64,000 nt of DNA from contig NZ_NCQY01000002.1 of assembly GCF_002894645.1 (NCBI RefSeq), forward strand, positions 150,901-214,900, given 5' to 3'. The position numbers and the translations under genes are program-made. A model generated the notes under the pieces. The model made no database searches and was not told the origin of the DNA. It worked only from the letters and a program-made list of their open reading frames with translations. Position 1 is the stretch's first letter. Every line of letters starts with the position of its first letter. Shown here piece after piece: positions 10,686-19,615 of this stretch. Origin of the DNA: Salinibacter altiplanensis. GTDB lineage: Bacteria; Bacteroidota; Rhodothermia; Rhodothermales; Salinibacteraceae.

Positions 10686-12298
10686 AACGCATTCTCATCT
10701 GGCTTTGTGTGGTGGGGCTGGGAGCCGCGCCGGCGTGGGGCCAAGACTCGCCGCGCCTGCAGGAGTTGCAACCGACGATGGGCCTGGCGAGCAACACGGT
10801 CCAAGAGTTGGCGTCGGCGGGCGATTCGCTCTGGGCAGGGCCCCTGCTCACGGTGTACACGGAAGAAGACGAGCGCCTGTTTGCGCCGGACGACCCGGTG
10901 GTGCAGCGTCGACTTGAGGAGGGGAGCAATGTTGTGCTCTCGCTAGCCGCTGGGGGGAAGCGGCGCGGGGCGCCGGCCCTCTGGGCGGGGCTTGCGTTCG
11001 ATGCGGGAGGCAACACCACTGGGGCCGGTGGGTTTTTGGTCTCGACCAACGGCGGAGCGTCGTTCACCGAGCGTCCGGCCCCGCTCGATGACCCGTCGGA
11101 CTCAACGGTGACCTACGGAACCTCGACGCTCCCGGCGGTGCCGATTACGCAGGAGGCGGGCAGTCCACCTCGGGATCTTGCGATTGAGCCCCAGGCCGAT
11201 ACGGTGTGGGCTGCCGGGGGGCGCAGCGGCCTCCGGCGCTGGACGGCGCAAAACTCGACCTGGACGCGAAGCGTGTTGCCGCCGGACACGAGCACCCGGA
11301 TCGATCCGTCTACGCCCACCGACTTTCTCGTCGCTCCGCCCCTCGACGACGGGCGCGGCTCCCAAAACCACCGGGCCCTAAGCGTGTTGGTCGACGAGAC
11401 GGGGACGGTTTGGGCCGGCACCGCCGCTGGGCTCAACCGCTCCAGGCCGGACGAGGTTGCCCCCTCAGGGGACCGGGCCTGGCGCCTTTTTCGGCCGGAC
11501 GGAACGCCGAACAGTTTGCCGGGACAGGTGGTGTTTGGGCTCACCGAGCAGCCCCGGCCCAATGCACGCAATCCCGTCTGGGTCGCCACCCTGCGGGCCG
11601 ATGGCGGGAGCGTGCTCCAGCGCAGTGGGCTTGCGGTAACGCCGGATGGGGGCGAGACCTTTCGACAGCCCCTCATCGGGGCGCAGGTGAATGACGTGGC
11701 GGCCCGGCGGACGCGCGTCTACGCCGCCACGGAAGACGGGCTTTTCGTCTCCGGCACGCAGGGGGAGACGTGGCGCACCGTGGAGGAGGTGGTGCTTGCG
11801 GAGGCGGATCAGGCCTTCCCAGGCACGATAACGGCGCGAGCGGTAGAGGTCACCCCCACGGCCCTCTGGGTCGGCACCACAGAGGGGCTGCTGCGCCTCA
11901 ATCGGGCCGACGAGCCGCGGCTGCTCGCCGAGGGGCGGGAGGCGCCCCCGCCCGAGTGGCAGCTGTTCCGGACCGAGGTGCCCGTCAGCCCCGACGCGCC
12001 GACCGAGCAGGTGCCCGACGTGGAGACGTACGCCTATCCAAATCCCTTTGCCCCGTCGCGCGACGACGCGGTGCGGATCGTGTACGACGTCCCGCAGCCG
12101 CAAACGGTAAAAGTTTCGATCTACGACTTCGGAATGAACCGTGTGCGCACGCTCAAAGAGCAAGAGCCGGCCGGCCAGCAAGAAATCGTCTGGGACGGGA
12201 CCGATGCTTCGGGCCTCCGCCTGCCCACCGGCACCTACCTGTACACGGTGGAGGTGGGCGGCACAACGGTACGGGGCAAAATTCTGCTAGCAAACTGA
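10682..12298 (+). CDS. Secreted beta-propeller-like protein with C-terminal FlgD/T9SS-type sorting domain
   Basis: The 538-residue product has a signal peptide (MKRILIWLCVVGLGAAPAWG), then repeated segments of the type DTVWAAGG, GTVWAGTAAGLNR, TRVYAATEDGLF and TALWVGTTEGLLRL, which look like blades of a two-component-regulator-type propeller. The last 90 residues begin YAYPNPFAPS and end with GTYLYTVEVGGTTVRGKILLAN, the classic shape of the FlgD-like Ig fold used as a type IX secretion sorting domain. Start is GTG, overlapping the preceding lipoprotein stop by four bases. The next gene, 37 bases on, is a PorV-like barrel, which fits export and surface attachment. Surface location is inferred. 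Confidence 0.8.
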   Translation: MKRILIWLCVVGLGAAPAWGQDSPRLQELQPTMGLASNTVQELASAGDSLWAGPLLTVYTEEDERLFAPDDPVVQRRLEEGSNVVLSLAAGGKRRGAPALWAGLAFDAGGNTTGAGGFLVSTNGGASFTERPAPLDDPSDSTVTYGTSTLPAVPITQEAGSPPRDLAIEPQADTVWAAGGRSGLRRWTAQNSTWTRSVLPPDTSTRIDPSTPTDFLVAPPLDDGRGSQNHRALSVLVDETGTVWAGTAAGLNRSRPDEVAPSGDRAWRLFRPDGTPNSLPGQVVFGLTEQPRPNARNPVWVATLRADGGSVLQRSGLAVTPDGGETFRQPLIGAQVNDVAARRTRVYAATEDGLFVSGTQGETWRTVEEVVLAEADQAFPGTITARAVEVTPTALWVGTTEGLLRLNRADEPRLLAEGREAPPPEWQLFRTEVPVSPDAPTEQVPDVETYAYPNPFAPSRDDAVRIVYDVPQPQTVKVSIYDFGMNRVRTLKEQEPAGQQEIVWDGTDASGLRLPTGTYLYTVEVGGTTVRGKILLAN

Positions 12299-12335
12299 AC
12301 GCTCCGTCGCTCCTCTTTCACGTCTTCGTTCGTCC

Positions 12336-13403
12336 ATGCACAGTTGGCTCCTCACATCGCTGTTTGGTGGCTCGGAGCGGCGGGTGGTCCTGAGCCTTCT
12401 GCTTGGGATCGGGCTCGTGGCGGGGGGGACGGCCCCGGCAAACGGCCAGGACGCCGGAACAGGAGCGTTTTCACGACTCGGGTTTGGGGCGCGGGGCATG
12501 GCACTGGGCAATGCGCTCGTGGCCGACCCGTCGGCGGACGTGAGTCCTCACTACAACCCTGCCCTCCTCCCGTCGGCCTCCGGCCAACGGGTCTCCGCGT
12601 CCGCCGCACTGCTGTCATTCGATCGCGAATTGCAGTTCCTTGAGTTCGCGGCTCCCCTCGGCCCCACTGCGGGGATTGGGCTGAGCCTCACCCACGCCGG
12701 CGTCAATGACATCGACGGCCGCAACGCGGACGGCGTTCGTACCGAGACGCTGTCGACCGACGAGTTTGCGCTCTCGCTTGCGTTTGGCAACCGCTTCGCA
12801 GAGTGGCTTGCGGTGGGCACGACCCTCACGCTGTACCAGTCCGACCTGTTGCCCGAGGTCGACCCCGTCCGGGGCCTCGGCGTCGACCTGGGGGTGCGTG
12901 TGCAGGCGACCGACCGGCTCTCCGTGGCCGCCGCCGTGAAAGACCTGCTGGCGCGCTACGAATGGGACGCCGCCCCGGTGGGAGGCGGAAGCCACACGGA
13001 TCGGTTTCCGGTGCGTGTGCAGGTGGGGGGCAGCTATGCGCTCCTCAACGAGCGTCTCCAACTTCTGGCGGAGGTGGAGTCCCGGTACACCACGCGGAAT
13101 CGACGCGGCCGGCAGACGCTCGTGACCTCCGGCGGCCCGCAGGCACGGACCCGCACCGAGTCGTTTCTGCTGCACGACCTGCGGGGGCGGGTGGGGGCGT
13201 CCTACCGTCCCCTTGAGGTCCTTCGAATTCGGGGAGGGATCGACCGCCTCGGGGTGGACGACGTGAGCGGGCTTCGTCCCAGCGTCGGGTTTGGCGTGCG
13301 CCAGTCCATCGGGGACCTGGACCTCCGCGTCAGCTACGCGGCCACACTTGAGCCCTACGTCCGATCCGTCGTGAATACGGGAACGGTGGAGCTCTTCCTG
13401 TGA
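12336..13403 (+). CDS. PorV/PorQ-like outer-membrane barrel protein
   Basis: A 355-residue protein with a signal peptide and a mature N terminus AFSRLGFGARGMALGNALVA followed by DVSPHYNPALL, the hallmark of the PorV/PorQ (FadL-like, UPF0164) family of Bacteroidota. Alternating hydrophobic strands (IGLSLTHAGVNDIDG, LAVGTTLTLYQSDLL, VGASYRPLEVLRIRGGIDR) run to the C terminus, which ends in Leu-Phe-Leu as barrel proteins often do. PorV acts with type IX secretion in shuttling cargo to the surface. It follows a sorting-domain protein, so the pair may work together. Its exact role is inferred. Confidence 0.82.
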   Translation: MHSWLLTSLFGGSERRVVLSLLLGIGLVAGGTAPANGQDAGTGAFSRLGFGARGMALGNALVADPSADVSPHYNPALLPSASGQRVSASAALLSFDRELQFLEFAAPLGPTAGIGLSLTHAGVNDIDGRNADGVRTETLSTDEFALSLAFGNRFAEWLAVGTTLTLYQSDLLPEVDPVRGLGVDLGVRVQATDRLSVAAAVKDLLARYEWDAAPVGGGSHTDRFPVRVQVGGSYALLNERLQLLAEVESRYTTRNRRGRQTLVTSGGPQARTRTESFLLHDLRGRVGASYRPLEVLRIRGGIDRLGVDDVSGLRPSVGFGVRQSIGDLDLRVSYAATLEPYVRSVVNTGTVELFL

Positions 13404-13425
13404 GGAGGAAAGGAGGGGGCACTAC

Positions 13426-14223
13426 TCACCCGAGTCGGGACAGGAGGTCGACCACAGCGTCAGGCCCCACCCCCGATACCCCCGTCCGGGCCCGCAGGGT
13501 GCACCACAGGTCGAGCAGCATCATCTGTGCGGCGTGGATGGGAACGGCGATCCAGAAGGACCGGCAGCGCCAGACGAGGGCCCCCAGTGCGATGCCGCCC
13601 ACGATGGAGAGCAATGCCTCCGGCCACGGCTTCGCAACATGGAGGGCGGCGAAGGGGAGCGCCTGCACGAAGATGGCCGACAGCCCGAAGGCCGGTGCGG
13701 TGCCGAAGAGCACAAACCCGCGCCACAGGTACTCCCAGCCGATCCAGTAAAACAAGAACAAGGCCTCGTAGATCAGGAAGACGCCCCAGTCCCGGGTTGC
13801 CGGTTGGTGGTGTGGGTATTGCTCCTGAAAGGCCGTTCCGTCGGAGAGGACCCAGGTGCCCACCGCCACCACCGGCAGGTAGAGGGCCGCCACGACACTC
13901 GCGACGCGCCAGTTGCCGAGGCCCAGGCCCATTTCGGCACGGTCGGTTGCGAAGAAGGCGCGGAGGGCGACCGCCGGCACCACGAAGCCGAGCAGTCCCT
14001 GCATCCCGAACCACCAGCCCCAACCCGCGAGCTCTTGCCAGTCCGGGGGAAGGAACGAGGCGAGATGGGTGCGAAAGAGCCCGCGGTTGCCCAGAACGAA
14101 CTGGAGGACGACGAGCCCCGCCGCGGCCGTAAGGACGAAGGTCGTCTGCCCGTCGAGGGAGGCGGCCGCCCGGTAGAGGCGATTCCACTCACGGCGGACG
14201 CGGGCAGATAGGGCGCGCAACAT
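13426..14223 (-). CDS. CPBP family intramembrane metalloprotease-like protein
   Basis: A 265-residue polytopic membrane protein. The family motifs appear in order: WEYLWRGFVLFG (the EExxxR-like motif, here with one Glu) near residue 163, FVQALPFAALHVAKPWPEA (histidine motif) near residue 185, and HAAQMMLLDLW near residue 240. Such proteins are Rce1/CAAX-like proteases or bacteriocin self-immunity factors. The gene is convergent with the PorV-like gene, with only 22 bases between the stops. Substrate unknown. Confidence 0.83.
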   Translation of the reverse strand: MLRALSARVRREWNRLYRAAASLDGQTTFVLTAAAGLVVLQFVLGNRGLFRTHLASFLPPDWQELAGWGWWFGMQGLLGFVVPAVALRAFFATDRAEMGLGLGNWRVASVVAALYLPVVAVGTWVLSDGTAFQEQYPHHQPATRDWGVFLIYEALFLFYWIGWEYLWRGFVLFGTAPAFGLSAIFVQALPFAALHVAKPWPEALLSIVGGIALGALVWRCRSFWIAVPIHAAQMMLLDLWCTLRARTGVSGVGPDAVVDLLSRLG

Positions 14224-14288
14224 GGGAAACGAGAGTCAGCGATCATGAGATCGGAGAAGGACAGTCCCCGGCAATGGGAGGGGTGCCC

Positions 14289-16970
14289 TCAAGGGCGGTT
14301 GGCGGGCGGGGATGCAGGAACGTCCAGAAACCGCGCGAGGAACTCGTAGGTCCGCACGAGGCGGTCCAAGCGCTGACGCGAAGAGGCCGAGTCGGACACG
14401 TCATGGCCCACCCCGGGGTACCGCACGTACTCGACGGGTCGATCCAGGATCTTCAGGCGTTTGTAGAGGCGCTCGCCCTGAGACGGCCCAACGCGCCGGT
14501 CGGCGCCGCCCTGCATCAGCAAGAGCGGCGTGCGGATCAGGTGGGCGTATGCGAGTGGGGAGCTGCGATGAAGCGGGGTCCAGGACCTCGGGGCCGTCGA
14601 GTCGGGGGGGGACGCGTCGGGGGCAGACACGGAATCAGCGAGCGAATCCGGCGGGACGTCCTCCTTGGGGAATTCGCCAAACTCCTGCGACACGAGACGC
14701 CAGGCACGGCCGCCGTCCAGCAGCGCGGGAAGGTCGTACACGCCATTCAGGGCAACGCCGGCCGTGAACCGGTCGGTCTGACCGAGGAGCCAGGCGGTGA
14801 GGGTGCCCCCGTAGCCGGTGCCGGCGAGGGCCACCTGGGTGGAATCAATCCAGGACCGTGCCGCGACGGAGTCGGTCAGGGCAAGCACGTCCTGGGCCGG
14901 GCCGGGGCCCCAGTTTTGGTCGTTCGCGTGGCGGAAGGCCGTTCCGAAGCCGGCCGATCCCTGCGGAAACACCTCGGCGAGTCCCAGCCCTCGGCCCGCG
15001 AGGTACTGCCGTTCAAACCAGGTCTCTGGCGTGTACGGGGCGCTCAATGTCAGCGGTCCCCCCCGGGCCTGCACGAGCAAAGGATGTCGGGTCGAATCGG
15101 CAGCGGCACCCGGACGTGTGACCCATCCCGTGACGGTGAGGCTGTCGTGTGACGCGGTGATGCGCTCGGGGGTCGCGACCTGTCGTTGGGCCAGCCAGTC
15201 GGCATTGGGCCTCGCGAGGGGGCGTTCGTCGTTGAAGCTGACGGTGTTGGCGTAGAGGGCGGAGGGCGTGGTAGGGTCCGTCGAGGTGTAAACGGCCGTG
15301 GCGTCGGTGACGTCGAATGCATGCACGGCCCGCGCAGCCGTCGTCATTTGGTTGGCCTCGGCGGGACGGACCATCGTGGAGTCAACCGTGAAGGTGTCGC
15401 GCGACGTGGGCCGATCGGCGGACATACTTGGGCGTTGGGCCCGCGGATCTTCGTCGGTCGTGTCTTGGGCGAAGGGGGAGAAGCGGAAGAGGGGACGTCC
15501 GCCCTCTGAGGGGGCCGTCGCGTACAGGTACCAGCCGTCGGGTCCCCACTCGATCGATGCAATGTCACGGTCGAGGGCACTCGTGACTATGCGGGGCTGG
15601 GACCGGCCGTTCAGGGCAAAGAGCCCGACCTCGGTGGGCGCGTCGCTGAGGGCAGACAGGGGCTTGAGTTGGAAGGCGACCGTGTTGCCGTCGGTTGTGA
15701 CGGAGGGGGCGCTGAGGGCGTATTGCTCAAGGCGAAGCAGGCGCCGGGGCCGGTCTCGGTCGAGGTCGGCCACATACAGGTTGCGCCGGCGGACGCGGTC
15801 GGGCGGGCGATCCGTGGCGGGCATGCCGCTCACGACGACCTGCCCGCCCCCGGGCAGCCAGTCGGCCTGCCCGTACGAGCGATAGCCGCCCGTGACCGGT
15901 TGGGGAACGGGGCGCGCCGGCCGGCCGGAGCGGAGGCCGGCGGGAACGTCCACGACATAGTGATGCCGGTAGGTCGGGGTGGGCTGGAGTTGCCGCTCTC
16001 CGTGTATCTCGAGGCGAGAAGAGACGAGGGCTGTGCCGGAACGGCGATTCTGGTGCATCCACCGTCGGACCTGCGCGAGGTTGCCGTCCGGAGCGGCGGC
16101 GGTATCGGGGCGAACGGCGACCGTCGTCGTGTCGGGGCGGAGTCCGAACCGGTCCAACGTGGCGCGCAGGCTATCGGAAGAGAGCGCTGCGAGGCGATCC
16201 ACGGCTGGGGCCGCAAGGGTGTCCGGAACGGAGGAAAGCTGCGGGGTCCGCAGGGTGTCGGTCGAATCTGTGGGCGTGCGGAGCCGACCCTCTGCGTCCA
16301 CGGCGAGGGTGTCGAGGGGATCGAGCGTGTGGGTGTGTCGGAGGACGAGGAGGGTGTCGGGAGCGGGGGCACGAACGGTGTCCAGCGCCGCCCGCCCGGG
16401 GCGTTCAGTGGGCGGGGGACGCCCTGTTTTGTGCTGGACCGTCGATTCGGGGACGTGGCTCGCGAAGAGCAGGCGGTTCCCCTCGGGGCCCCACTGCGGT
16501 GTCCCGGCCCCGTGCGGGGTGTCGGTCAGCTGATAGGGAACGCTCCGATCGAGGGGAACGACGAACACCTGCGGTGTGCCGTTGACGGGACGGACGAAGG
16601 CGAGATGCGTCCCCTCGGGGTGCCACGCGGGCGCCCGGACCGTGCTGGCCTGCGACAACAGGCGTGGGGCGTCTCGTCCACTCGTTCGGGCAACGTACAG
16701 CTGCGTACGCGGCGCGGCGGACCCGGTGGACGCGAGGTGACGCACCGTGTAGGCGACGGAGCGGCCGCGGGGGGACAGGGCGACCTCCGTCACCTCCTGC
16801 ATTTGGTAGAGGTCCTGGGCCTGAATGGCCCGCTCCGTCCCCGAGGGGATTTGTGCAGGGGCCGGCATGGGGAGAGCGAGGCCGGTGAAGAGGCCAATCA
16901 GGAGGACAGAGAGGTGCGCTCGTCCGACGCTAGGGGGAGACGGTGACGCCGAGTTGTAGAAGATTTGCAT
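14289..16970 (-). CDS. S9 prolyl-oligopeptidase-like protein with catalytic Ser replaced by Gly
   Basis: An 893-residue exported protein built like S9C acyl-peptide hydrolases: signal peptide ending near PMPAPAQ, a WD40/TolB-like propeller (ALSPRGRSVAYTVRH, PAWHPEGTHLAFVR, PQWGPEGNRLLFAS), and a C-terminal alpha/beta-hydrolase domain. The nucleophile elbow that normally reads GGSYGG reads GTGYGG, with Gly719 (codon 14814-14816) where Ser should be. The Asp (GGADRRVG) and His (YPGVGHDVS) positions are kept. It is therefore probably not a serine peptidase. A long unusual insert rich in Asp, Thr and Pro splits the propeller near residues 160-290. The ATG at 16970 overlaps the upstream PagL-like gene by 41 bases; the start is uncertain. 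Confidence 0.85.
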   Translation of the reverse strand: MQIFYNSASPSPPSVGRAHLSVLLIGLFTGLALPMPAPAQIPSGTERAIQAQDLYQMQEVTEVALSPRGRSVAYTVRHLASTGSAAPRTQLYVARTSGRDAPRLLSQASTVRAPAWHPEGTHLAFVRPVNGTPQVFVVPLDRSVPYQLTDTPHGAGTPQWGPEGNRLLFASHVPESTVQHKTGRPPPTERPGRAALDTVRAPAPDTLLVLRHTHTLDPLDTLAVDAEGRLRTPTDSTDTLRTPQLSSVPDTLAAPAVDRLAALSSDSLRATLDRFGLRPDTTTVAVRPDTAAAPDGNLAQVRRWMHQNRRSGTALVSSRLEIHGERQLQPTPTYRHHYVVDVPAGLRSGRPARPVPQPVTGGYRSYGQADWLPGGGQVVVSGMPATDRPPDRVRRRNLYVADLDRDRPRRLLRLEQYALSAPSVTTDGNTVAFQLKPLSALSDAPTEVGLFALNGRSQPRIVTSALDRDIASIEWGPDGWYLYATAPSEGGRPLFRFSPFAQDTTDEDPRAQRPSMSADRPTSRDTFTVDSTMVRPAEANQMTTAARAVHAFDVTDATAVYTSTDPTTPSALYANTVSFNDERPLARPNADWLAQRQVATPERITASHDSLTVTGWVTRPGAAADSTRHPLLVQARGGPLTLSAPYTPETWFERQYLAGRGLGLAEVFPQGSAGFGTAFRHANDQNWGPGPAQDVLALTDSVAARSWIDSTQVALAGTGYGGTLTAWLLGQTDRFTAGVALNGVYDLPALLDGGRAWRLVSQEFGEFPKEDVPPDSLADSVSAPDASPPDSTAPRSWTPLHRSSPLAYAHLIRTPLLLMQGGADRRVGPSQGERLYKRLKILDRPVEYVRYPGVGHDVSDSASSRQRLDRLVRTYEFLARFLDVPASPPANRP

Positions 16971-17613
16971 CAACGCCGGGGTTAATCTGTCCACGAAAGC
17001 CATTTGAGAGGTGGTGGTAGCGGTAGCCAAGAGAGAGGAGCAGAGTGGGGGTCAAGACCACGCGGACGCCCGCCCCCACATCGAACGTAAAGTTCAGCGA
17101 CCGCCCCAGTGCATTCGGAACGGAGCGATCGAAGAACGCCAGGCCCGTACTTCCCGCGATGAATGGTTGTACGCGCCTGCCAACTCGATAGGTGAGTCGC
17201 AGGCCCGCGGGGCGCACCCCAACGCCGACGGTGGTCCGTTCGGACGGGAAGCCGTCGGACGAAAGGCTTCGGGGAGCGCTGGACGGGACGGACAGGAAGA
17301 GAACGGGAAGCAGGTCCGCCGTGTATGTAAGGGTCGGGCCGTCGGGCGTTGGGGAGGGGGAAGACGGCACGAGAAGGCGATGGTAGCGCAGCCCGAGTAG
17401 TCCCAGGTGGGCCCCCTGGATGTTTCCGATGAGGCGCCCGGTTGCGAACGAGCCGCCGACCCACGCGCCGACGGCATTTGTAGCAGGAGCGGGTCCCGGG
17501 GCGGAACTGTCCGTCGGCTGGCCCACACAGGGTGCAACGACACTTAGGCTGACGAGCACGGTGACGGCAGCGAGGCGAGCGTGCAAAATCGAGGGCAGGT
17601 TCGTCCGTGACAA
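16930..17613 (-). CDS. PagL-like lipid A 3-O-deacylase (acyloxyacyl hydrolase)
   Basis: A 227-residue outer-membrane protein with a signal peptide (cleavage near VVAPCVGQ). The C-terminal block GYRYHHLSNGFRG then NPGVD matches the PagL active site: His201 and Ser203 in the HxSN motif, with Asp215 where Pseudomonas PagL has the catalytic Glu. Amphipathic strands (LTYTADLLPVLFLSV, GVGVRPAGLRLTYRV, LNFTFDVGAGVRVVL) fit an eight-stranded barrel. The enzyme would remove an acyl chain from lipid A. It precedes and overlaps the S9-like gene, so the two are probably one transcription unit. Confidence 0.75.
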   Translation of the reverse strand: MSRTNLPSILHARLAAVTVLVSLSVVAPCVGQPTDSSAPGPAPATNAVGAWVGGSFATGRLIGNIQGAHLGLLGLRYHRLLVPSSPSPTPDGPTLTYTADLLPVLFLSVPSSAPRSLSSDGFPSERTTVGVGVRPAGLRLTYRVGRRVQPFIAGSTGLAFFDRSVPNALGRSLNFTFDVGAGVRVVLTPTLLLSLGYRYHHLSNGFRGQINPGVDANLLQLGVTVSP

Positions 17614-17707
17614 TGCGCAGGGGCGGGGCCGCAGTCATTTTGGCAACACACGGCCCGGGTCCCCGTGGCCGTGCGAAGGATTCTTTCTCATACGCACCTC
17701 ATCTCAG

Positions 17708-18484
17708 ATGGAGCTCTTCTACAACCAGTACGGCGACTCCGGGTCCCCGCTCATCATTCTCCACGGGCTCCTGGGCGCACACGGCAACTGGCACACCCTC
17801 AGCCGGACGGCGTTCCAAGACGCGGCTCGTGTGTACGCGGTAGACCAGCGCAACCACGGACGGTCGCCCCACGCCGACAGGATGGACTACTCGACCCTCG
17901 CGGCGGACCTGCGCCGGTTTACCGATCACCACGATCTGGGCCCGGCCGCCGTGCTGGGGCACTCAATGGGCGGAAAGACCGCCATGCAGACGGCGCTCGA
18001 GTACCCCGACCGGGTCGACCGCCTCATTGTCGTGGACATGGCCCCGAGGGCGTACCCGCCCCACCACACGGAGCTTCTGGATGCCCTGGCCCGGATCGAT
18101 CCCGAAGGGTATGAGAGCCGAGACGCGATCGATGAGGCGCTGGCCGAGGACGTGTCGTCCTGGCCCATCCGCCAGTTTCTGCTCAAAAACCTGGACTACG
18201 ATGGCGAAACCTATGCCTGGCGGATGAACTTGGACGCCATTCGTGCGCACTACGACGACATTACGGCGGCCCTGCCGACAACGTCTCCCTTTGAGGGGCC
18301 GGCCCTCTTCGTCCGGGGCGGCGCCTCGGACTACGTGACCGACGAGGACCGGGAGGGCATTCGGGCGCGCTTTCCCAACGCCGAGCTCGTGACCATCGAC
18401 GGGGCGGGGCACTGGGTCCACGCCGACGCCCCCGATGCCCTGGCCGCGGTGGTGACGGACTTCCTCTCTGCAAAGACACCGTGA
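17708..18484 (+). CDS. Alpha/beta hydrolase, YbfF-like esterase
   Basis: A 258-residue alpha/beta-hydrolase. The oxyanion segment LIILHGLLGAHGNW is at residues 15-28, the nucleophile elbow is GHSMGG near residue 84, the acid is in the segment LFVRGGASDYV, and the histidine is in DGAGHWVHAD near the C terminus. The pattern VYAVDQRNHGRSPHAD is typical of the YbfF/acyl-CoA esterase group. The ATG at 17708 was chosen because the first strand begins right after it; an open frame extends to 17420 through the promoter region of the divergent PagL-like gene. Substrate unknown. Confidence 0.88.
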   Translation: MELFYNQYGDSGSPLIILHGLLGAHGNWHTLSRTAFQDAARVYAVDQRNHGRSPHADRMDYSTLAADLRRFTDHHDLGPAAVLGHSMGGKTAMQTALEYPDRVDRLIVVDMAPRAYPPHHTELLDALARIDPEGYESRDAIDEALAEDVSSWPIRQFLLKNLDYDGETYAWRMNLDAIRAHYDDITAALPTTSPFEGPALFVRGGASDYVTDEDREGIRARFPNAELVTIDGAGHWVHADAPDALAAVVTDFLSAKTP

Positions 18485-18559
18485 GCAGGGGTCGACATGG
18501 GGGGCGCCAGTTCGTAGATTGCGGGTGCATCGCTCTTGCACAACCCCCTACGTGTACTT

Positions 18560-19363
18560 ATGGACCTAGGACTTTCGAACCGTACCGCCTTTGTGGCCGG
18601 CGCCAGCAAAGGACTGGGGCGGGCGACCGCCCACGAACTTGCCGGGGAAGGATGCAATGTTGCTGTGTGCTCGCGGAGCGGGGACCGCATTCGGGCGGCG
18701 GCGGAGGCCATTCGTGACGATACGAACGCCGACGTGCTGCCCCTGGTCTGCGACGTGACCGATGCGGAGCAGGTCGAGAGTGCCATCGCGCAGACCACCA
18801 GCGCGTTTGGCGACCTTCATGTGCTCGTAACCAACGCCGGCGGCCCTCCCTCCGGTGCGGCCACGGAGCTGAACCTGTCTGACTACCGCGACGCGGTGGA
18901 GCTCAATCTGATGAGCACCATCTCGCTCTGCGACGCCGCCCTTCCGCACCTTCGCACAGCCGCGGCGGAGGACGACCACGCCCGCATCATCATGGTGACG
19001 AGCGTGTCGTCGAAGCAGCCCATCCCCACCCTTGCGCTGTCCAACACGGCCCGGGCCGGCGTGCAGGGCTACGCCAAGAGCCTGGCCGATGACCTGGGGC
19101 CCACCGGCATTACGGTCAACACCGTGCTCCCGGGCTACACCCGCACGCAGCGGCTCGAAGACCTGGCCGATGAGATCCAGGAGCGCACGGGCCAGTCGCG
19201 GACGGAGATCGAGGCGGGCTGGGCGGACGACAACGCGCTTCCACGCATCGGGGAGCCGGACGAGTTTGCCGCGACGGTGGCCTTCCTTGCCAGTGCGCGT
19301 GCCGGCTACGTGACCGGCGTGGCGTTTCCCGTCGATGGGGGACGCAGCAAGCACCTCCTGTGA
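18560..19363 (+). CDS. Short-chain dehydrogenase-like protein (atypical BKR-like)
   Basis: A 267-residue Rossmann protein. The cofactor motif is TAFVAGASKGLGRATA at residues 9-24, followed by CDVTDAEQVESA and TNAGGPPSG in place of the usual NNAG. The catalytic region reads VTSVSSKQPIPTLALSNTARAGVQGYAKSL: the YxxxK motif of normal SDRs is replaced by SNTAR. This is the known atypical subgroup annotated as beta-ketoacyl-ACP-reductase-like. The C-terminal GYVTGVAFPVDGG is standard. The start ATG at 18560 is preferred to an earlier in-frame ATG at 18536. True activity is uncertain. Confidence 0.85.
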   Translation: MDLGLSNRTAFVAGASKGLGRATAHELAGEGCNVAVCSRSGDRIRAAAEAIRDDTNADVLPLVCDVTDAEQVESAIAQTTSAFGDLHVLVTNAGGPPSGAATELNLSDYRDAVELNLMSTISLCDAALPHLRTAAAEDDHARIIMVTSVSSKQPIPTLALSNTARAGVQGYAKSLADDLGPTGITVNTVLPGYTRTQRLEDLADEIQERTGQSRTEIEAGWADDNALPRIGEPDEFAATVAFLASARAGYVTGVAFPVDGGRSKHLL

Positions 19364-19399
19364 AGGGCGGTGCGCCCCAAGCCCGACCCGACAGAACAT

Positions 19400-19448
19400 A
19401 AAAAAGCCCTGGACCGCGGGGCGGGGAGGGGAGGGCGCGGCCCAGGGC
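19400..19448 (-). terminator. Intrinsic terminator, minus strand
   Basis: Two arms at 19406-19418 and 19436-19448 can pair over 12 of 13 positions around a G-rich loop. On the minus strand the stem is followed by six T residues (19405 down to 19400). It lies 168 bases past the stop of the minus-strand hydrolase and faces the SDR gene, so it would stop transcription before it enters that gene. Confidence 0.65.
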
Positions 19449-19615
19449 AAAAGGGAAGAATGGGAGACGACTTGTTGTCACCATCCTGTGATAAATCACT
19501 ACATCGTAAGCGTGCACGGACTTTTTTGCTCCGCCAACTTTCGATGAACCGTCGTGATTCGACGCGACTTACGGTTTTCCCAAAGAAGCATCCGAAAAGC
19601 GTCTGTTCAAGGGGC

